Source of the DNA: Thiovibrio frasassiensis | GTDB taxonomy: Bacteria; Desulfobacterota; Desulfobulbia; Desulfobulbales; Desulfurivibrionaceae | Direction: 5' to 3' | DNA: 64,000 bases | Assembly (NCBI RefSeq): GCF_029607905.1 | Contig: NZ_JAPHEH010000001.1 | Coordinates: 1,579,530 to 1,643,529, forward strand | Shown: positions 1 through 9,183 of the stretch, one piece after another | How positions within the stretch are numbered: the stretch's first letter is position 1 | Layout of the letters: every line of letters starts with the position of its first letter | Made by a program: the position numbers and the translations under genes | The notes under the pieces: model-generated | What the model was told of the DNA's origin: nothing | What the model saw: only the letters and a program-made list of their open reading frames with translations | Database searches by the model: none

Positions 1-2584
1 CGTAGGAGAATTCCGGATGATCGATATTGCCGCGGATGGGCACGGCGACATCGATCTTGCCCTCGCTGTCGGTGAGCAGGGCAATGGCCAGATCCAAGGG
101 CAGATCCATGGCGCTTGGGCTTTCGACCCGGTCGCCCAGGGTGAAATCTTCCAGGACCACCGAGTTCTCGCCCAGCAGTTCGCTCTCCTTGATCTTGTAG
201 CCCAGGTCGAGGTTGAGTTTGCCCGAGGCAATGGTTCGCCCGGCGAAGGTTACGCTGTATGGGGACAGGGGGGACATGGCGACATTGCGGAAGGTAACCG
301 TGATGTCGGTGAATTGCTTGGGATTGGACGGGACCAGGGAGCCCTTGGCCTTGGCCTGGCCGAACTCGCCGACCCGCCCTGCGAACTTGAGTGAGGCGCT
401 GCTGTCTGGCTTTGTGGAGAGGTCGGTGGCTGCGCCCTTAAACTGCTCAATTCGGGTAGCAAAGGGCAGGACTAGGCTGAGGTCGGCAAAATCAATCACC
501 CCGTTTTTGAGACGGATCCGTTCCACCGCAACGGGAAAAGGGGACTTCTCTGTTTCTTCCGGTTCGGGTTCGGTTGTCTGTTTACGGACCTTGGCAAGAT
601 TAACGGATTTGTCTTGGAAGATGGTGATTTTAGCCTCAGGCTTTTCAATTCGTATCTCTTTGATGGTAAGGCGGTCCGGGTTGAGGCCGAAGTCAATCCC
701 GTTGGCGGCAAGTTCCTTCCAGGCCAGAAAGCGGGCGGTGGTATGCTCCTCGTTGAGCAGCAGTTTGCCAATCGTTGCCTCGCCCGCCAAGGTGAGCGCC
801 GCAGGGGTTTCCGCCAGACCATAGAGCAGGTGCGTGTTTAGCGAGAGGTTGCCGGAAACCAGGGCCAAGGCTGCATGCTCTGTAATCAGGGAGGCAAGGG
901 GCTTGAGGTTCATCTCGGTGATCCCGATTTGGCCTTCGAGTTGGCCGAGTTGTCCGCCTGCGCCTGCTTGAGATATGGTTCCGCTCAGGCGGGCCGAGCC
1001 GCCTTGGCGTATTCCTGCCTGAGCCTCGAAGGTTACCGGTTTGTCGGTGGGACTGCCAAAATCCTTCACTTGCGCCTTCAGGTCGGTCAGATCATAGGTC
1101 AGGGGCGGTTTGTTTTTCTGGTCAGCGTACCCAAGATGGAACCCGGAAACGTCGAGCTGGTTCAGAGCCAATTTCCAGGGACTTTTTTTGCCGGAACTGG
1201 CGTCTGGTGGTGTTTGTTTCGCGCCGCCCTCGGGGCGGGCCTTTCGCCCTGCGGATGTGCTGCGGCCGCCCGGATTTCGGATATAGGACATTCCTCCGCC
1301 GACAAAAGCAAGCCGTTTGATCGAGGCTTCCTGGCGGCCAAGATCGAGGCTGCCCCCGGTCACGGAGATGGCCAAGTCCGCTTCCAGGCTGATGGGGGCG
1401 GGGCGGTTTGCCTCGCTGTAGCGCAGGCTAAGGTCGGTGGCGGTAAAAGAATTGATGTCAATCCGCCAGGGAACCGTTTGCTCTTTGGCGGGGATGGCTT
1501 TGGTTGGCGGGGGAGTAGGTGCTCTCTTGGCAAGCCTCTGCCAGTTGCCGATTCCTGCCTTGTTGATTTGGGCCGAGAGCTGTCCACCCGAGAGGATGAT
1601 GGAAGGGAAAAGTATCTTGTGGGTGACAAAGTCGATCTCTCCCTCCGAGGCGGAGAGGTTTTTTAGCTGCAAGAGCGGCTGGGGCGCGCCTTTTTCGCGG
1701 AGCGAAATATCCTGGAGCGTCAGGCTGATGGGGTTCAGGCGCAAAGCGGCTGAACCATCCTTGGAGGAGAAATTATAGCTTGCGGTGAGTTGGGCCGTCC
1801 CGGTGGGTTTCTCCAGGTTCAACCGGTCCTGGAAAAAGTTCCAGGCCGTGGCGGAGCTGAATCCCTTGATCTCGATGGTGCCGGTGGCCGAGAGCGGCTG
1901 GAGCGCCATTTTGCCCTGCCAGTCAAGGGTGCCGCCGTCAGGCAAGGTTGCGGAAACAGCGTAGGTGCCGTGATGCGCGGGAATGGTGGAGATGTCGTTG
2001 AACTTAAGGGCGATGGGTGTGATCGTGGTCTCGGTTGGTTGTGTTTTAGAAAGGTCAACGATCCGCACCGTGCCGCCGGATAGCGCCAGATGCTGCAGAA
2101 GCAAACGGGGCAAGACCTTTTTTTCCGCCGTCGGCGGCGCTTCGGACTGCGGGAGCCTCTCGAGAAGTTGTGTCAGGTTGAGGCGGCCATCCGCATCGAT
2201 CACCAGGTGCAGGGAGGGGCTTTCGATAACAAGATTCCCGAAGGTCCAGGCGCGGCGGAAAAGAGTCGTCAGCTCGAAGTCGAGGAAGAGCCGTTGTACG
2301 GAAAGGATCGGCACCTCTTCCTTAAATTGCAGGCTGAGCTCCTTTGCCTCGCAGGTGAAGAGCAAGGGATTGATCCGGACCTTGCCGAGGTGTAGCTGGA
2401 GATGAAGCTGTTTTTCCGCATATTGCGGGGCGTAGCGGGTGATGAGATAAGGTGCCAGGAAAAATCCGGCCAGGGCATAGACGGTCAGGAGCGAGGCGAG
2501 GCTGAGCCCCAGGATACCGAGACGGCGGCGCCAGACTGGCAACAGGGAAAATAGTGGTCGGCCTGTTTCGGGACTCTCGGGCAT
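1..2584 (-). CDS. AsmA-like DUF748 family protein (C-terminus cut by window edge)
   Basis: An open frame runs from an ATG at 2584 to the left edge without a stop, giving 861 visible codons. An AAGGAAC ribosome site lies just upstream. Residues about 22-46 form one hydrophobic membrane anchor after a short Arg-rich cytoplasmic start. The rest is a long beta-rich periplasmic region of the AsmA/DUF748 type. Near the edge the motif LGDRVESPSAMDLPLDLAIA is followed by a stretch reading VPIRGN and HPEFSY, which is the hallmark C-terminal DUF748 signature. Family members are thought to help outer-membrane assembly or lipid transport; no substrate can be named here. It is the last visible gene of the minus-strand run that includes pgpA and larC. 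Confidence 0.85.
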   Translation of the reverse strand, partial: MPESPETGRPLFSLLPVWRRRLGILGLSLASLLTVYALAGFFLAPYLITRYAPQYAEKQLHLQLHLGKVRINPLLFTCEAKELSLQFKEEVPILSVQRLFLDFELTTLFRRAWTFGNLVIESPSLHLVIDADGRLNLTQLLERLPQSEAPPTAEKKVLPRLLLQHLALSGGTVRIVDLSKTQPTETTITPIALKFNDISTIPAHHGTYAVSATLPDGGTLDWQGKMALQPLSATGTIEIKGFSSATAWNFFQDRLNLEKPTGTAQLTASYNFSSKDGSAALRLNPISLTLQDISLREKGAPQPLLQLKNLSASEGEIDFVTHKILFPSIILSGGQLSAQINKAGIGNWQRLAKRAPTPPPTKAIPAKEQTVPWRIDINSFTATDLSLRYSEANRPAPISLEADLAISVTGGSLDLGRQEASIKRLAFVGGGMSYIRNPGGRSTSAGRKARPEGGAKQTPPDASSGKKSPWKLALNQLDVSGFHLGYADQKNKPPLTYDLTDLKAQVKDFGSPTDKPVTFEAQAGIRQGGSARLSGTISQAGAGGQLGQLEGQIGITEMNLKPLASLITEHAALALVSGNLSLNTHLLYGLAETPAALTLAGEATIGKLLLNEEHTTARFLAWKELAANGIDFGLNPDRLTIKEIRIEKPEAKITIFQDKSVNLAKVRKQTTEPEPEETEKSPFPVAVERIRLKNGVIDFADLSLVLPFATRIEQFKGAATDLSTKPDSSASLKFAGRVGEFGQAKAKGSLVPSNPKQFTDITVTFRNVAMSPLSPYSVTFAGRTIASGKLNLDLGYKIKESELLGENSVVLEDFTLGDRVESPSAMDLPLDLAIALLTDSEGKIDVAVPIRGNIDHPEFSY

Positions 2585-2677
2585 AGCTTGTTCCTTGCAA
2601 GGCACACTTGAAGCGGCGGGAAAGTATTTTTTTTAGGCCGCACCCGTAATCTCCGGGCTCAGCGTTATTCGGTGCTT

Positions 2678-3133
2678 CTACCCGATTATAGCATAACAGA
2701 TAAGTTGCAGAACCATGAGACTGTAAACCCCGGCCAGGACATCATCCAGCACGATGCCCATGCCGCCGTTGATCCGTTGGTCGATGAGGCGGATCGGGTA
2801 GGGCTTGAAGATGTCGAAAAATCGGAAGATGAAGAACCCCAGCAGCCAGAGCAGAGGGTTGTTCGGCGCCGCGATGAGGGTGATGAGCATGCCGATGACC
2901 TCGTCGATCACCACCACGCCCGGGTCTTTGCGGTCCAGGATCTTTTCCGCCTGCCCGGCGGTGATCACGGCGATGAAAAAGATCCCTGCCAGGGCAAGGG
3001 CATAATGGTTCGGTGCCAGTTGCCGCAAGAAAAAATGCAGGGGCAGGGCCAGCAGGGAGCCCCAGGTGCCGGGGGCTTTGGGCAGATAGCCCGTGCCAAA
3101 GCCGGTGGCGATGGTCATGAAGAGTCGATCCAT
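2678..3133 (-). CDS. pgpA: Phosphatidylglycerophosphatase A
   Basis: A 151-residue inner-membrane phosphatase that removes the phosphate from phosphatidylglycerol phosphate to make phosphatidylglycerol. The N-terminus carries the family pattern ATGFGTGYLPKAPGTWGS, followed by hydrophobic segments. The acidic motif VVIDEVIGM and the conserved FRFFDIFKPYPI block are present, and the usual DDVLAG motif lies near the C-terminus. Length is normal for PgpA (about 150-170). Its ATG directly abuts the TAA of larC, so the two are probably translated from one mRNA. Confidence 0.92.
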   Translation of the reverse strand: MDRLFMTIATGFGTGYLPKAPGTWGSLLALPLHFFLRQLAPNHYALALAGIFFIAVITAGQAEKILDRKDPGVVVIDEVIGMLITLIAAPNNPLLWLLGFFIFRFFDIFKPYPIRLIDQRINGGMGIVLDDVLAGVYSLMVLQLICYAIIG

Positions 3134-4327
3134 TTAGGTATCCCCTTTAAATTCTCTGTGTTGGCTGCGTGCCACCTCACCGTACACCGCTTTGAGCGGA
3201 ACCCCGTGGGCGATGGCGACCCGTTTGCAATCCTCATATTCCGGGGTCAAGACCTCGCCGGCCGGAGTGGTCACCTTCTTCACACGCACCGCTCCCCAGC
3301 GGGTGGGTACCGTGCCGTTTTCCCGGGGCAGGGTCCAGCGCTGCTCCGTGCGAAAACGCAGACCGATGGCCGTGGTCTCGCTCAAGATGCATTCCTTGGC
3401 TGGTAAGGCGGAAGCCCGGTCGCAGATTACCCGCAGGAGAAAGCCCGGTCGTCCTTTTTTCATCTGGATGGGGATCAGGGCCACATCCAGGGCGCCCAGT
3501 CCAAAGAGCTGTTCGCTGAGATAGGGAAATGTTTCCGGCGACCAGTCGTCCAGATGGGTTTCGATCACCTCCACCTCCTGGGCTTCGGCCATAATCCGGG
3601 TGGTGCCGAGGATCAACCGGAGGAGATTGGGCTGGCCATTGCTCAGCTCCTGACTGCCGGCACCGTAGCCCACTCCGGCCATGGTCATGGCCGGCATGGG
3701 TCCATAATGGCTGGCCAGCGCCTTGACGATGGCGGCTCCGGTCGGGGTGACCAGCTCCTGGTTCAGCTCGACCCCGTAGGTCGGCACTCCTTGCAGCAGT
3801 TCGCAGACTGCGGGTGCGGGCAGGGGCAACCGGCCATGGGCGCATTGCACCCAGCCGTGGGGCATGGGCAAAGGGGCGCATTGCAGACCGGTGATCTTCA
3901 AGACCTCAAGACCGATGGCCGCGCCGACAATGTCAATGATGGAGTCGATCCCCCCCACCTCATGGAAATGGACGGTATCCACCGGCCTGCCATGCACCTT
4001 GGCCTCGGCCTCGGCCAGCAGGGAGAAGATGGACAGCGCTGTTTCCTGCACCGGCTTTGCCAGTTCGCTGGTGGAGATGAGCTGCCGGATCTCCCCCCAG
4101 GAGCGGTGGGGATGGTTCTCTTCGGTTTCGATCGTAAGGGCGGTGGCCGCGATGGAGCCGCAACTCTTTTTGGTCGCGCTCAGGGTGTAGCCGGCCAGGT
4201 CAAGCAGGGCCAATTGCCTGCGCAATTCATTCTCCGGCACTCCGGCATCAAGCAGGGCGCCAAGGAACATGTCGCCGCTGATTCCGGAAAAACAGTCGAT
4301 ATAGGCAATGGTGTGTTGGTTCGTCAT
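3134..4327 (-). CDS. larC: Nickel-pincer cofactor biosynthesis protein LarC (DUF111)
   Basis: A 397-residue LarC-family protein. LarC inserts nickel into the pyridinium bis-thiocarboxylate precursor to form the nickel-pincer nucleotide used by LarA-type racemases; it is a CTP-dependent cyclometallase. The N-terminal signature DCFSGISGDMFLGALLDAG and the internal HFHEVGGIDSIIDIVG block are diagnostic. Both halves lie in one frame, unlike Lactobacillus, where a ribosomal frameshift joins larC1 and larC2. No larA, larB or larE lies in the window. The start overlaps the stop of the upstream membrane-protein gene (ATGA). Confidence 0.92.
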   Translation of the reverse strand: MTNQHTIAYIDCFSGISGDMFLGALLDAGVPENELRRQLALLDLAGYTLSATKKSCGSIAATALTIETEENHPHRSWGEIRQLISTSELAKPVQETALSIFSLLAEAEAKVHGRPVDTVHFHEVGGIDSIIDIVGAAIGLEVLKITGLQCAPLPMPHGWVQCAHGRLPLPAPAVCELLQGVPTYGVELNQELVTPTGAAIVKALASHYGPMPAMTMAGVGYGAGSQELSNGQPNLLRLILGTTRIMAEAQEVEVIETHLDDWSPETFPYLSEQLFGLGALDVALIPIQMKKGRPGFLLRVICDRASALPAKECILSETTAIGLRFRTEQRWTLPRENGTVPTRWGAVRVKKVTTPAGEVLTPEYEDCKRVAIAHGVPLKAVYGEVARSQHREFKGDT

Positions 4328-5082
4328 TTATTCTTCGGCGGGCCAGAGCTGTTTATATCGTTAGAGGGAAAGGTCCGTCTGCTGTAGTGGGTGAGCCAGG
4401 CGAGAATCTGCTTGTGATAGAAGGCATAGGGGATGGCAATCAGGGCGGAAATCCCCAGGAGAAAGACAAGTTTGAGATAGTTGCCCTGGAAAATTTCGGC
4501 GCCCTGAAAAGAAAGGAGCAGGGTGCCTGGCATCCGGCCGACAAAGGAGATGAAGAGAAAGACCGGCAGCGGCATGTGGCTCATGCCCAAGAGATAGGAG
4601 AGGGAGTCTTTGGGGAACCCGGGCAGGAGAAAGAGAACGAAGGGGATGATGAAGTCTCCCTTGCTGATGAGATGGTTGAAGCGATGGTAGATGGCGGTGT
4701 GTTCCAGCCGCCGGCGGACCAGGTCGCTCAGCAATCGGCCGACCATGAAGGCCAGCCAGGAACCGATGGTGAGTCCAAAGGAGGAATAGGCAAAGGCCGG
4801 CAGGGCGCCGAAGAGATAGCCGCCCAAGACCCCGCTTGCCTCGCCGGGAATGGGCGCAATAACGACCTGCAGGATCTGGAGGCCTATGAAGAGAAGCGGT
4901 GCAAATCCGCCCTTGGCCAGGATGGCTGCGCGGATCTCTTCCCCGTGCTGCCGCGAATTCTGCAGATAGTGAAGGACCCTGGCAAAAAGGTTGTCCTGCT
5001 GGAAGGCGTAAAAGATAACCCCCCCGATTGCGGCAAGGATGAGCAGAAGGTAGAAGATGCGGCTTTTCAGGAATCGGGTCAT
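4324..5082 (-). CDS. TVP38/TMEM64 (DedA-like, SNARE-associated) membrane protein
   Basis: A 252-residue polytopic inner-membrane protein. A first hydrophobic helix (residues about 6-24, ILAAIGGVIFYAF) is followed by the VTT/SNARE-assoc core, with IAPIPGEASGVLGGYLFG and a later FLLPGFPKDSLSYLLG motif. These match the TVP38/TMEM64 family, which includes lipid scramblase-like DedA relatives. The start at 5082 (MTRFLK) is chosen because an earlier in-frame ATG would overlap fmt and add an unrelated tail. It is translationally coupled to larC by an ATGA overlap. The substrate is unknown. Confidence 0.85.
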   Translation of the reverse strand: MTRFLKSRIFYLLLILAAIGGVIFYAFQQDNLFARVLHYLQNSRQHGEEIRAAILAKGGFAPLLFIGLQILQVVIAPIPGEASGVLGGYLFGALPAFAYSSFGLTIGSWLAFMVGRLLSDLVRRRLEHTAIYHRFNHLISKGDFIIPFVLFLLPGFPKDSLSYLLGMSHMPLPVFLFISFVGRMPGTLLLSFQGAEIFQGNYLKLVFLLGISALIAIPYAFYHKQILAWLTHYSRRTFPSNDINSSGPPKNK

Positions 5083-5107
5083 GTGGAATGGCCTCGCAAA
5101 AAGGCCA

Positions 5108-6055
5108 TCATGTGGGGAACCTGAGGCCTGGGGCAAGAGGCCTGCCGCGGAGAAAGGCATCCGCGCTCATCCGTTTGGACCCTTCAAGCTGCACCTCGCC
5201 AATCCGCAGATACTCTTCGCCCGTAGCCACGGTTAGCCCGGTTTTGTCAGCCCGGCACAGGGTACCGGGGGCTTCGCGCACAGGCCCAGGGATAATCTGC
5301 GGGGCAAAAAGGCGAAGCCATTTGCCCTCCAGGGTGGTGTGGGCCATGGGCCATGGGTCGAGCCCCCTGATCCGGCAGCTGATTTCCCGGGCCGTTTTTT
5401 GCCAGTCGATTGCGCTTAATTCCTTGGAGAGCGGGGGCGCCAGGGTGACCAGCCTTTCGTCCTGTTTGTGCGGAGGGAGATTCCCCTCCTTGAGCCGTTC
5501 CAGGGCCTCGGTGAGCAGCCTGCCACCGAGAGCGGCCATCTTCACGGCCAGAGTGCCGGCGGTATCGTCGGGTTCGATGGCCAGGCTCCCCGGCAGGAGG
5601 ATGTCGCCGGTGTCCATGCCCTCGTCCATCTGCATGATGGTGATGCCCGTTTCCGTGTCGCCATTGAGCACTGCCCACTGGACCGGAGCCGCACCCCGGT
5701 ATTTTGGGAGGAGTGAGCCGTGCACGTTGATGGTGCCCAAAGGCGGCAGGCTCAGGAGCGGTCCCGGCAGGATGCGGCCATAGGCGGTCACCACCATAAG
5801 ATCGGGGCGGTAGGAGCGGAGTTCTTCCAAAAACTCGGGCGTCCTGACCTTGGTCGGCTGGAGAACCGGGATGCCTGCGGCCAGGGCCAGTTCCTTGACC
5901 GGCGGCGGGCTCAGCTTGCGGCCCCTTCCCTTGGGCTTGTCCGGCTGGCAGACCACGGCGACCACCTCTTCCCTATGATCAAGCAGCGCTTGCAGCGAGG
6001 GCACGGCAAATTCCGGGGTGCCCATGAAGATGATGCGGTACCTGCGGGTTGCCAC
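5108..6055 (-). CDS. fmt: Methionyl-tRNA formyltransferase
   Basis: A 315-residue enzyme that formylates the amino group of initiator Met-tRNA using 10-formyl-tetrahydrofolate. The N-terminal formyltransferase fold starts IIFMGTPEFAVPSL. The folate and catalytic region NVHGSLLPKYRGAAPVQWA contains the conserved N-x-H-x-SLLP motif, followed by MDEGMDTGDI. A C-terminal tRNA-binding domain (from about residue 200) follows. It lies 3 nt downstream of def, the classic def-fmt pair for initiator formylation and deformylation. Confidence 0.96.
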   Translation of the reverse strand: MATRRYRIIFMGTPEFAVPSLQALLDHREEVVAVVCQPDKPKGRGRKLSPPPVKELALAAGIPVLQPTKVRTPEFLEELRSYRPDLMVVTAYGRILPGPLLSLPPLGTINVHGSLLPKYRGAAPVQWAVLNGDTETGITIMQMDEGMDTGDILLPGSLAIEPDDTAGTLAVKMAALGGRLLTEALERLKEGNLPPHKQDERLVTLAPPLSKELSAIDWQKTAREISCRIRGLDPWPMAHTTLEGKWLRLFAPQIIPGPVREAPGTLCRADKTGLTVATGEEYLRIGEVQLEGSKRMSADAFLRGRPLAPGLRFPT

Positions 6056-6058
6056 CGG

Positions 6059-6574
6059 TTATTTCCCCTCTTCGGCCCTGATCATTTTTTTGATCTTCTT
6101 TTTATAGAGCGTCCGCTTGAGGGAGCTGATCCGGTCGATGAACAGGGTGCCGTTTAGGTGATCGAGTTCGTGCTGGATCACCCGGGCGTAATACCCTTCC
6201 GCTTCAAAACGCAGCGGCTGGCCGTTGATATCCTGGGCCTCCACCCAAATTTTCGCAAAGCGGACCACGTTGCTGCAATACTCGCGTACGCTGAGGCACC
6301 CCTCCTCGTCAATCTCTTGGCCTTCGCCCTTGATGATCTTCGGGTTGGCCAGCACAATCAACTCCCGGGGCGCATCCTTGGGCGAGATGTCAATGACGCA
6401 GAGCTGCAGGGGGATGTTTATCTGCGGGGCCGCTAAGCCGACGCCGGGTGCGTCGTACATGGTTTCCGCCATGTCGGCCACCAGTTTTGCAAGATCCTCG
6501 CCAAAGTCGGTGACCGGCTTGGCCGTGGTCTTGAGAATGGGAAAGGGGTAGGTGACTATCTCGCGCAGAGCCAT
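6059..6574 (-). CDS. def: Peptide deformylase
   Basis: A 171-residue metallo-hydrolase that removes the N-formyl group from nascent proteins. All three family motifs are visible: GVGLAAPQI, EEGCLSVRE (metal-ligand Cys) and QHELDHLNG (HExxH metal site with catalytic Glu). Length is typical. It sits immediately upstream of fmt in the same operon. The YPFPILKTTAKPV start matches bacterial type I deformylases. Confidence 0.96.
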   Translation of the reverse strand: MALREIVTYPFPILKTTAKPVTDFGEDLAKLVADMAETMYDAPGVGLAAPQINIPLQLCVIDISPKDAPRELIVLANPKIIKGEGQEIDEEGCLSVREYCSNVVRFAKIWVEAQDINGQPLRFEAEGYYARVIQHELDHLNGTLFIDRISSLKRTLYKKKIKKMIRAEEGK

Positions 6575-6670
6575 GGGAGGGTTCCTTGTGGGTTTTCGGG
6601 AATGTTTTGGCCTTGGTGGTGCGTTTTTTTGTGTATCGCCGGGATGAAACAGGGCGGCTGAAGAAGCAAT

Positions 6671-9124
6671 TTATAACATATTTTCCGGATCAACGTCCAC
6701 CGACAAATTCACCGCTGCTCCCAGGCGGCTCTGCTCCTGTTCGAGCTCCAGGCAAAGGCCATGCAGCTCTTCCAGATCCGGCCCCTTGAGCAGGATCTGC
6801 CAGCGGAATCTGCCCCGCAGTCTGGCAAGGGGCGCCGGTGCCGGGCCAAGGATGGCGGTTCTGCGATACCGGGGCAAGAGGGATTTCCCTTTGGCGGCCA
6901 AAAGCGAGGCCCGGCTTTGCACCCCCTCTTCCTGTTCGCCGTCAAGGACAAGGTTGATCAACCGGCTGAAGGGCGGATAACCGAGGGCTTTGCGCAACCC
7001 CATTTCTTTTGCGAAAAAGCGGGGGTAATCGTGGTCGCGGGCCGCGGCAATGGAATAATGGGTGGGCTGGTGGGTCTGGACGATGACCTTCCCCGGTTGC
7101 TCGCCCCTCCCTGCCCGCCCGGTCACCTGGGCCAGGAGCTGGAAGGTGCGCTCGCCGCCCTTGTAATCGGGCATGCCCAGCCCGGCATCGGCCCAGACAA
7201 TGCCCACCAGAGTGACATGGGGGAAATGGTGCCCCTTGGTGATCATCTGGGTCCCTACCAGAATGTCGACCTCGCGCTCATGCACCGCCCGGAGGATGCG
7301 GAGGAAATCCTGGCGGTTGCGGGTGGTGTCGTGGTCAAGGCGGGCGATCCGGGCCTTGGGAAACATCCCGGTAAGTTCCTCCTCGATGCGTTCCGTGCCG
7401 AAACCGATGGGCGCCAGGTTGAGCGAGCGGCAATTGGTGCAGACCGTGCGGCTGTTGGTGGCAAAGCCGCAGTAATGGCAAACCAGTTCGCCCCTTCCCT
7501 TATGGAGGGTCAGGGTTATCCGGCAATGGGGGCATTGCACCGCCTGGCCGCAGTCGGAGCAGAGCATGCAGCCGGCAAAGCCGCGACGGTTGAGGAAGAC
7601 GAGACTCTGTTCTCCTCGGCTCAGGGTCGCCCGCAGTGCTTGTTTGAGTTGCGGGCTGAAGAGCGGCGGCCGACCGGAGACCGTGTTTACGGCCTGGAGA
7701 TCGACCAGCTCCACCTGGGGCAGGGGCCGGTTTTCTATTCTGGCCGGCAGAGTGAGCAGGGTGTACTTGCCGCTGAGCGCATGCTGATAGCTGATCAGCG
7801 ATGGGGTGGCCGAGCCGAGCAATACCGTGGCCCCGCCCTGGCTGCCGCGGAGCAGGGCGAGATCGCGGCCCTGGTAGCGGAGGCTGTCTTCCTGCTTGTA
7901 GGCTCCGTCGTGTTCCTCGTCGACGATGATCAGCCCCGGGTCACCAAGGGGAGCGAAGATGGCGGAGCGGGCACCGATGACGATGCGCGCCTCCCCGGAA
8001 ACCACCCGCTGCCATTGGTCAAAACGCTCGCCCCTGGCCAGGCCGCTGTGCAAGAGGGCCACGGTCTCGCCGAAGCGGGAAAGAAAATGCGCCTCCAGCT
8101 GAGTGGCCAGGGCGATTTCCGGCACCAGCACCAGGACGCTGCGGCCCAGAGCCAGGGTGGTTTCCGCGGCCTGCAGGTAGACCTCGGTTTTACCGCTGCC
8201 GGTGACGCCGTGCAGGAGGAAGGCACTGTATTTTTTTTGGCGAATGGCCGGGTTCAGCTGGGCCAGGGCGTTTTCCTGATCAACGGTGAGTTGGGCGGGC
8301 CTGGGGAAAAAAGGCGGGGTTTCGCCAAAGGGATCGCGATAGACCGGGCGCTCCACCAGGGAGATGAGGCCTTTTGCGGCCAGAGCGGCAAGGGGTTTTC
8401 CCGCGCCCCGGTAGAGGGCGGTCAGCTCCCTCCGGGGAATACCCTGGGCTGCAGGGGTGCGCATCTCTTCGAGGAGGGCAAGGGTCTTCGCTTCAGAGGG
8501 CTTGAGGCTGGCGAGGGTTTCCGGACTCGCTGCTTCTTGGGCAAGGAGCACGCAGGACTCTGTTTTTTGGCCGATGGACGCCCCGGAGATAATCTGCTCC
8601 ACGGTGAGCAACCCCTGTTCCGCCCACTGTTCGATGAGCCGTCTTTCTTTGCCCCGCCAGAGTTTGCGCACCGTCGCCGCACTCAATTTTTTATTGGCGG
8701 TCAGATTGGCGAGCCAGGGGGTGTCCTGAATAAGCTGGGGCTGTTCCCGTTGAAAATAGTGCAGACCCGCCTCGGTGATCTTAAGCCGGCGGCCGCTTTG
8801 CGAGGTGAGTCCGCCGGGCAGCGCGCCCCGGATCACCTCTCCGATGGGATAATGATAGTAGCGGGCCACCCAGCGGAAAAAGGGGACCAATTTTTCCGGA
8901 AAAACCGGGAAATCGTCGAGGAGGTCGGCAATGGGCTTGAGTCGGAACTCGGGTTTTTCCTCGGAGAGGGCCAGGACATAGCCGGTGAGCAACCGTCCGG
9001 ACAAGGGGACCAGCACCCGTTGCCCAGGTTTGGCCACCCTTCCGTCGCGTAGGGCGGCGTAGGTCAGGGTCTGCGGCAGCGGAGCAGCCACGGCGACTTC
9101 AAGATAGGGGGGTGATGCGGACAT
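6671..9124 (-). CDS. priA: Primosomal replication restart helicase PriA
   Basis: An 817-residue 3'-5' superfamily 2 helicase that reloads the replisome at stalled forks. The N-terminal DNA-binding domain begins MSASPPYLEVAVAAPLPQ. The helicase core shows Walker A GVTGSGKTEVYLQA and a DEEH box (IVDEEHDGAYKQED). A Cys-rich zinc-binding insert follows (CMLCSDCGQAVQCPHC, then CHYCG and CTNC). Helicase motif V/VI regions (GTQMITKGHHFP and TGRAGRGEQPG) are intact. The start at 9124 is set by homology; the open frame continues far upstream on the opposite side of galU, but that part looks non-coding. Confidence 0.95.
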   Translation of the reverse strand: MSASPPYLEVAVAAPLPQTLTYAALRDGRVAKPGQRVLVPLSGRLLTGYVLALSEEKPEFRLKPIADLLDDFPVFPEKLVPFFRWVARYYHYPIGEVIRGALPGGLTSQSGRRLKITEAGLHYFQREQPQLIQDTPWLANLTANKKLSAATVRKLWRGKERRLIEQWAEQGLLTVEQIISGASIGQKTESCVLLAQEAASPETLASLKPSEAKTLALLEEMRTPAAQGIPRRELTALYRGAGKPLAALAAKGLISLVERPVYRDPFGETPPFFPRPAQLTVDQENALAQLNPAIRQKKYSAFLLHGVTGSGKTEVYLQAAETTLALGRSVLVLVPEIALATQLEAHFLSRFGETVALLHSGLARGERFDQWQRVVSGEARIVIGARSAIFAPLGDPGLIIVDEEHDGAYKQEDSLRYQGRDLALLRGSQGGATVLLGSATPSLISYQHALSGKYTLLTLPARIENRPLPQVELVDLQAVNTVSGRPPLFSPQLKQALRATLSRGEQSLVFLNRRGFAGCMLCSDCGQAVQCPHCRITLTLHKGRGELVCHYCGFATNSRTVCTNCRSLNLAPIGFGTERIEEELTGMFPKARIARLDHDTTRNRQDFLRILRAVHEREVDILVGTQMITKGHHFPHVTLVGIVWADAGLGMPDYKGGERTFQLLAQVTGRAGRGEQPGKVIVQTHQPTHYSIAAARDHDYPRFFAKEMGLRKALGYPPFSRLINLVLDGEQEEGVQSRASLLAAKGKSLLPRYRRTAILGPAPAPLARLRGRFRWQILLKGPDLEELHGLCLELEQEQSRLGAAVNLSVDVDPENML

Positions 9125-9183
9125 GGCACGCTGTCGGTGGATGTGAGAGGCCGCCCTCCGGCTTCGGGAAAAAGAAAACGCCT

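Noticed and set aside
17-2600. Several plus-strand and alternative-frame minus-strand open frames across the first 2.6 kb
   Set aside because: They are GC-rich shadows of the long DUF748 gene, which has no stop before the window edge and so is easily overlooked; none has a recognisable product.
3134-4327. Possible programmed frameshift in larC
   Set aside because: Both halves of LarC are in one uninterrupted frame, so no frameshift is needed here.
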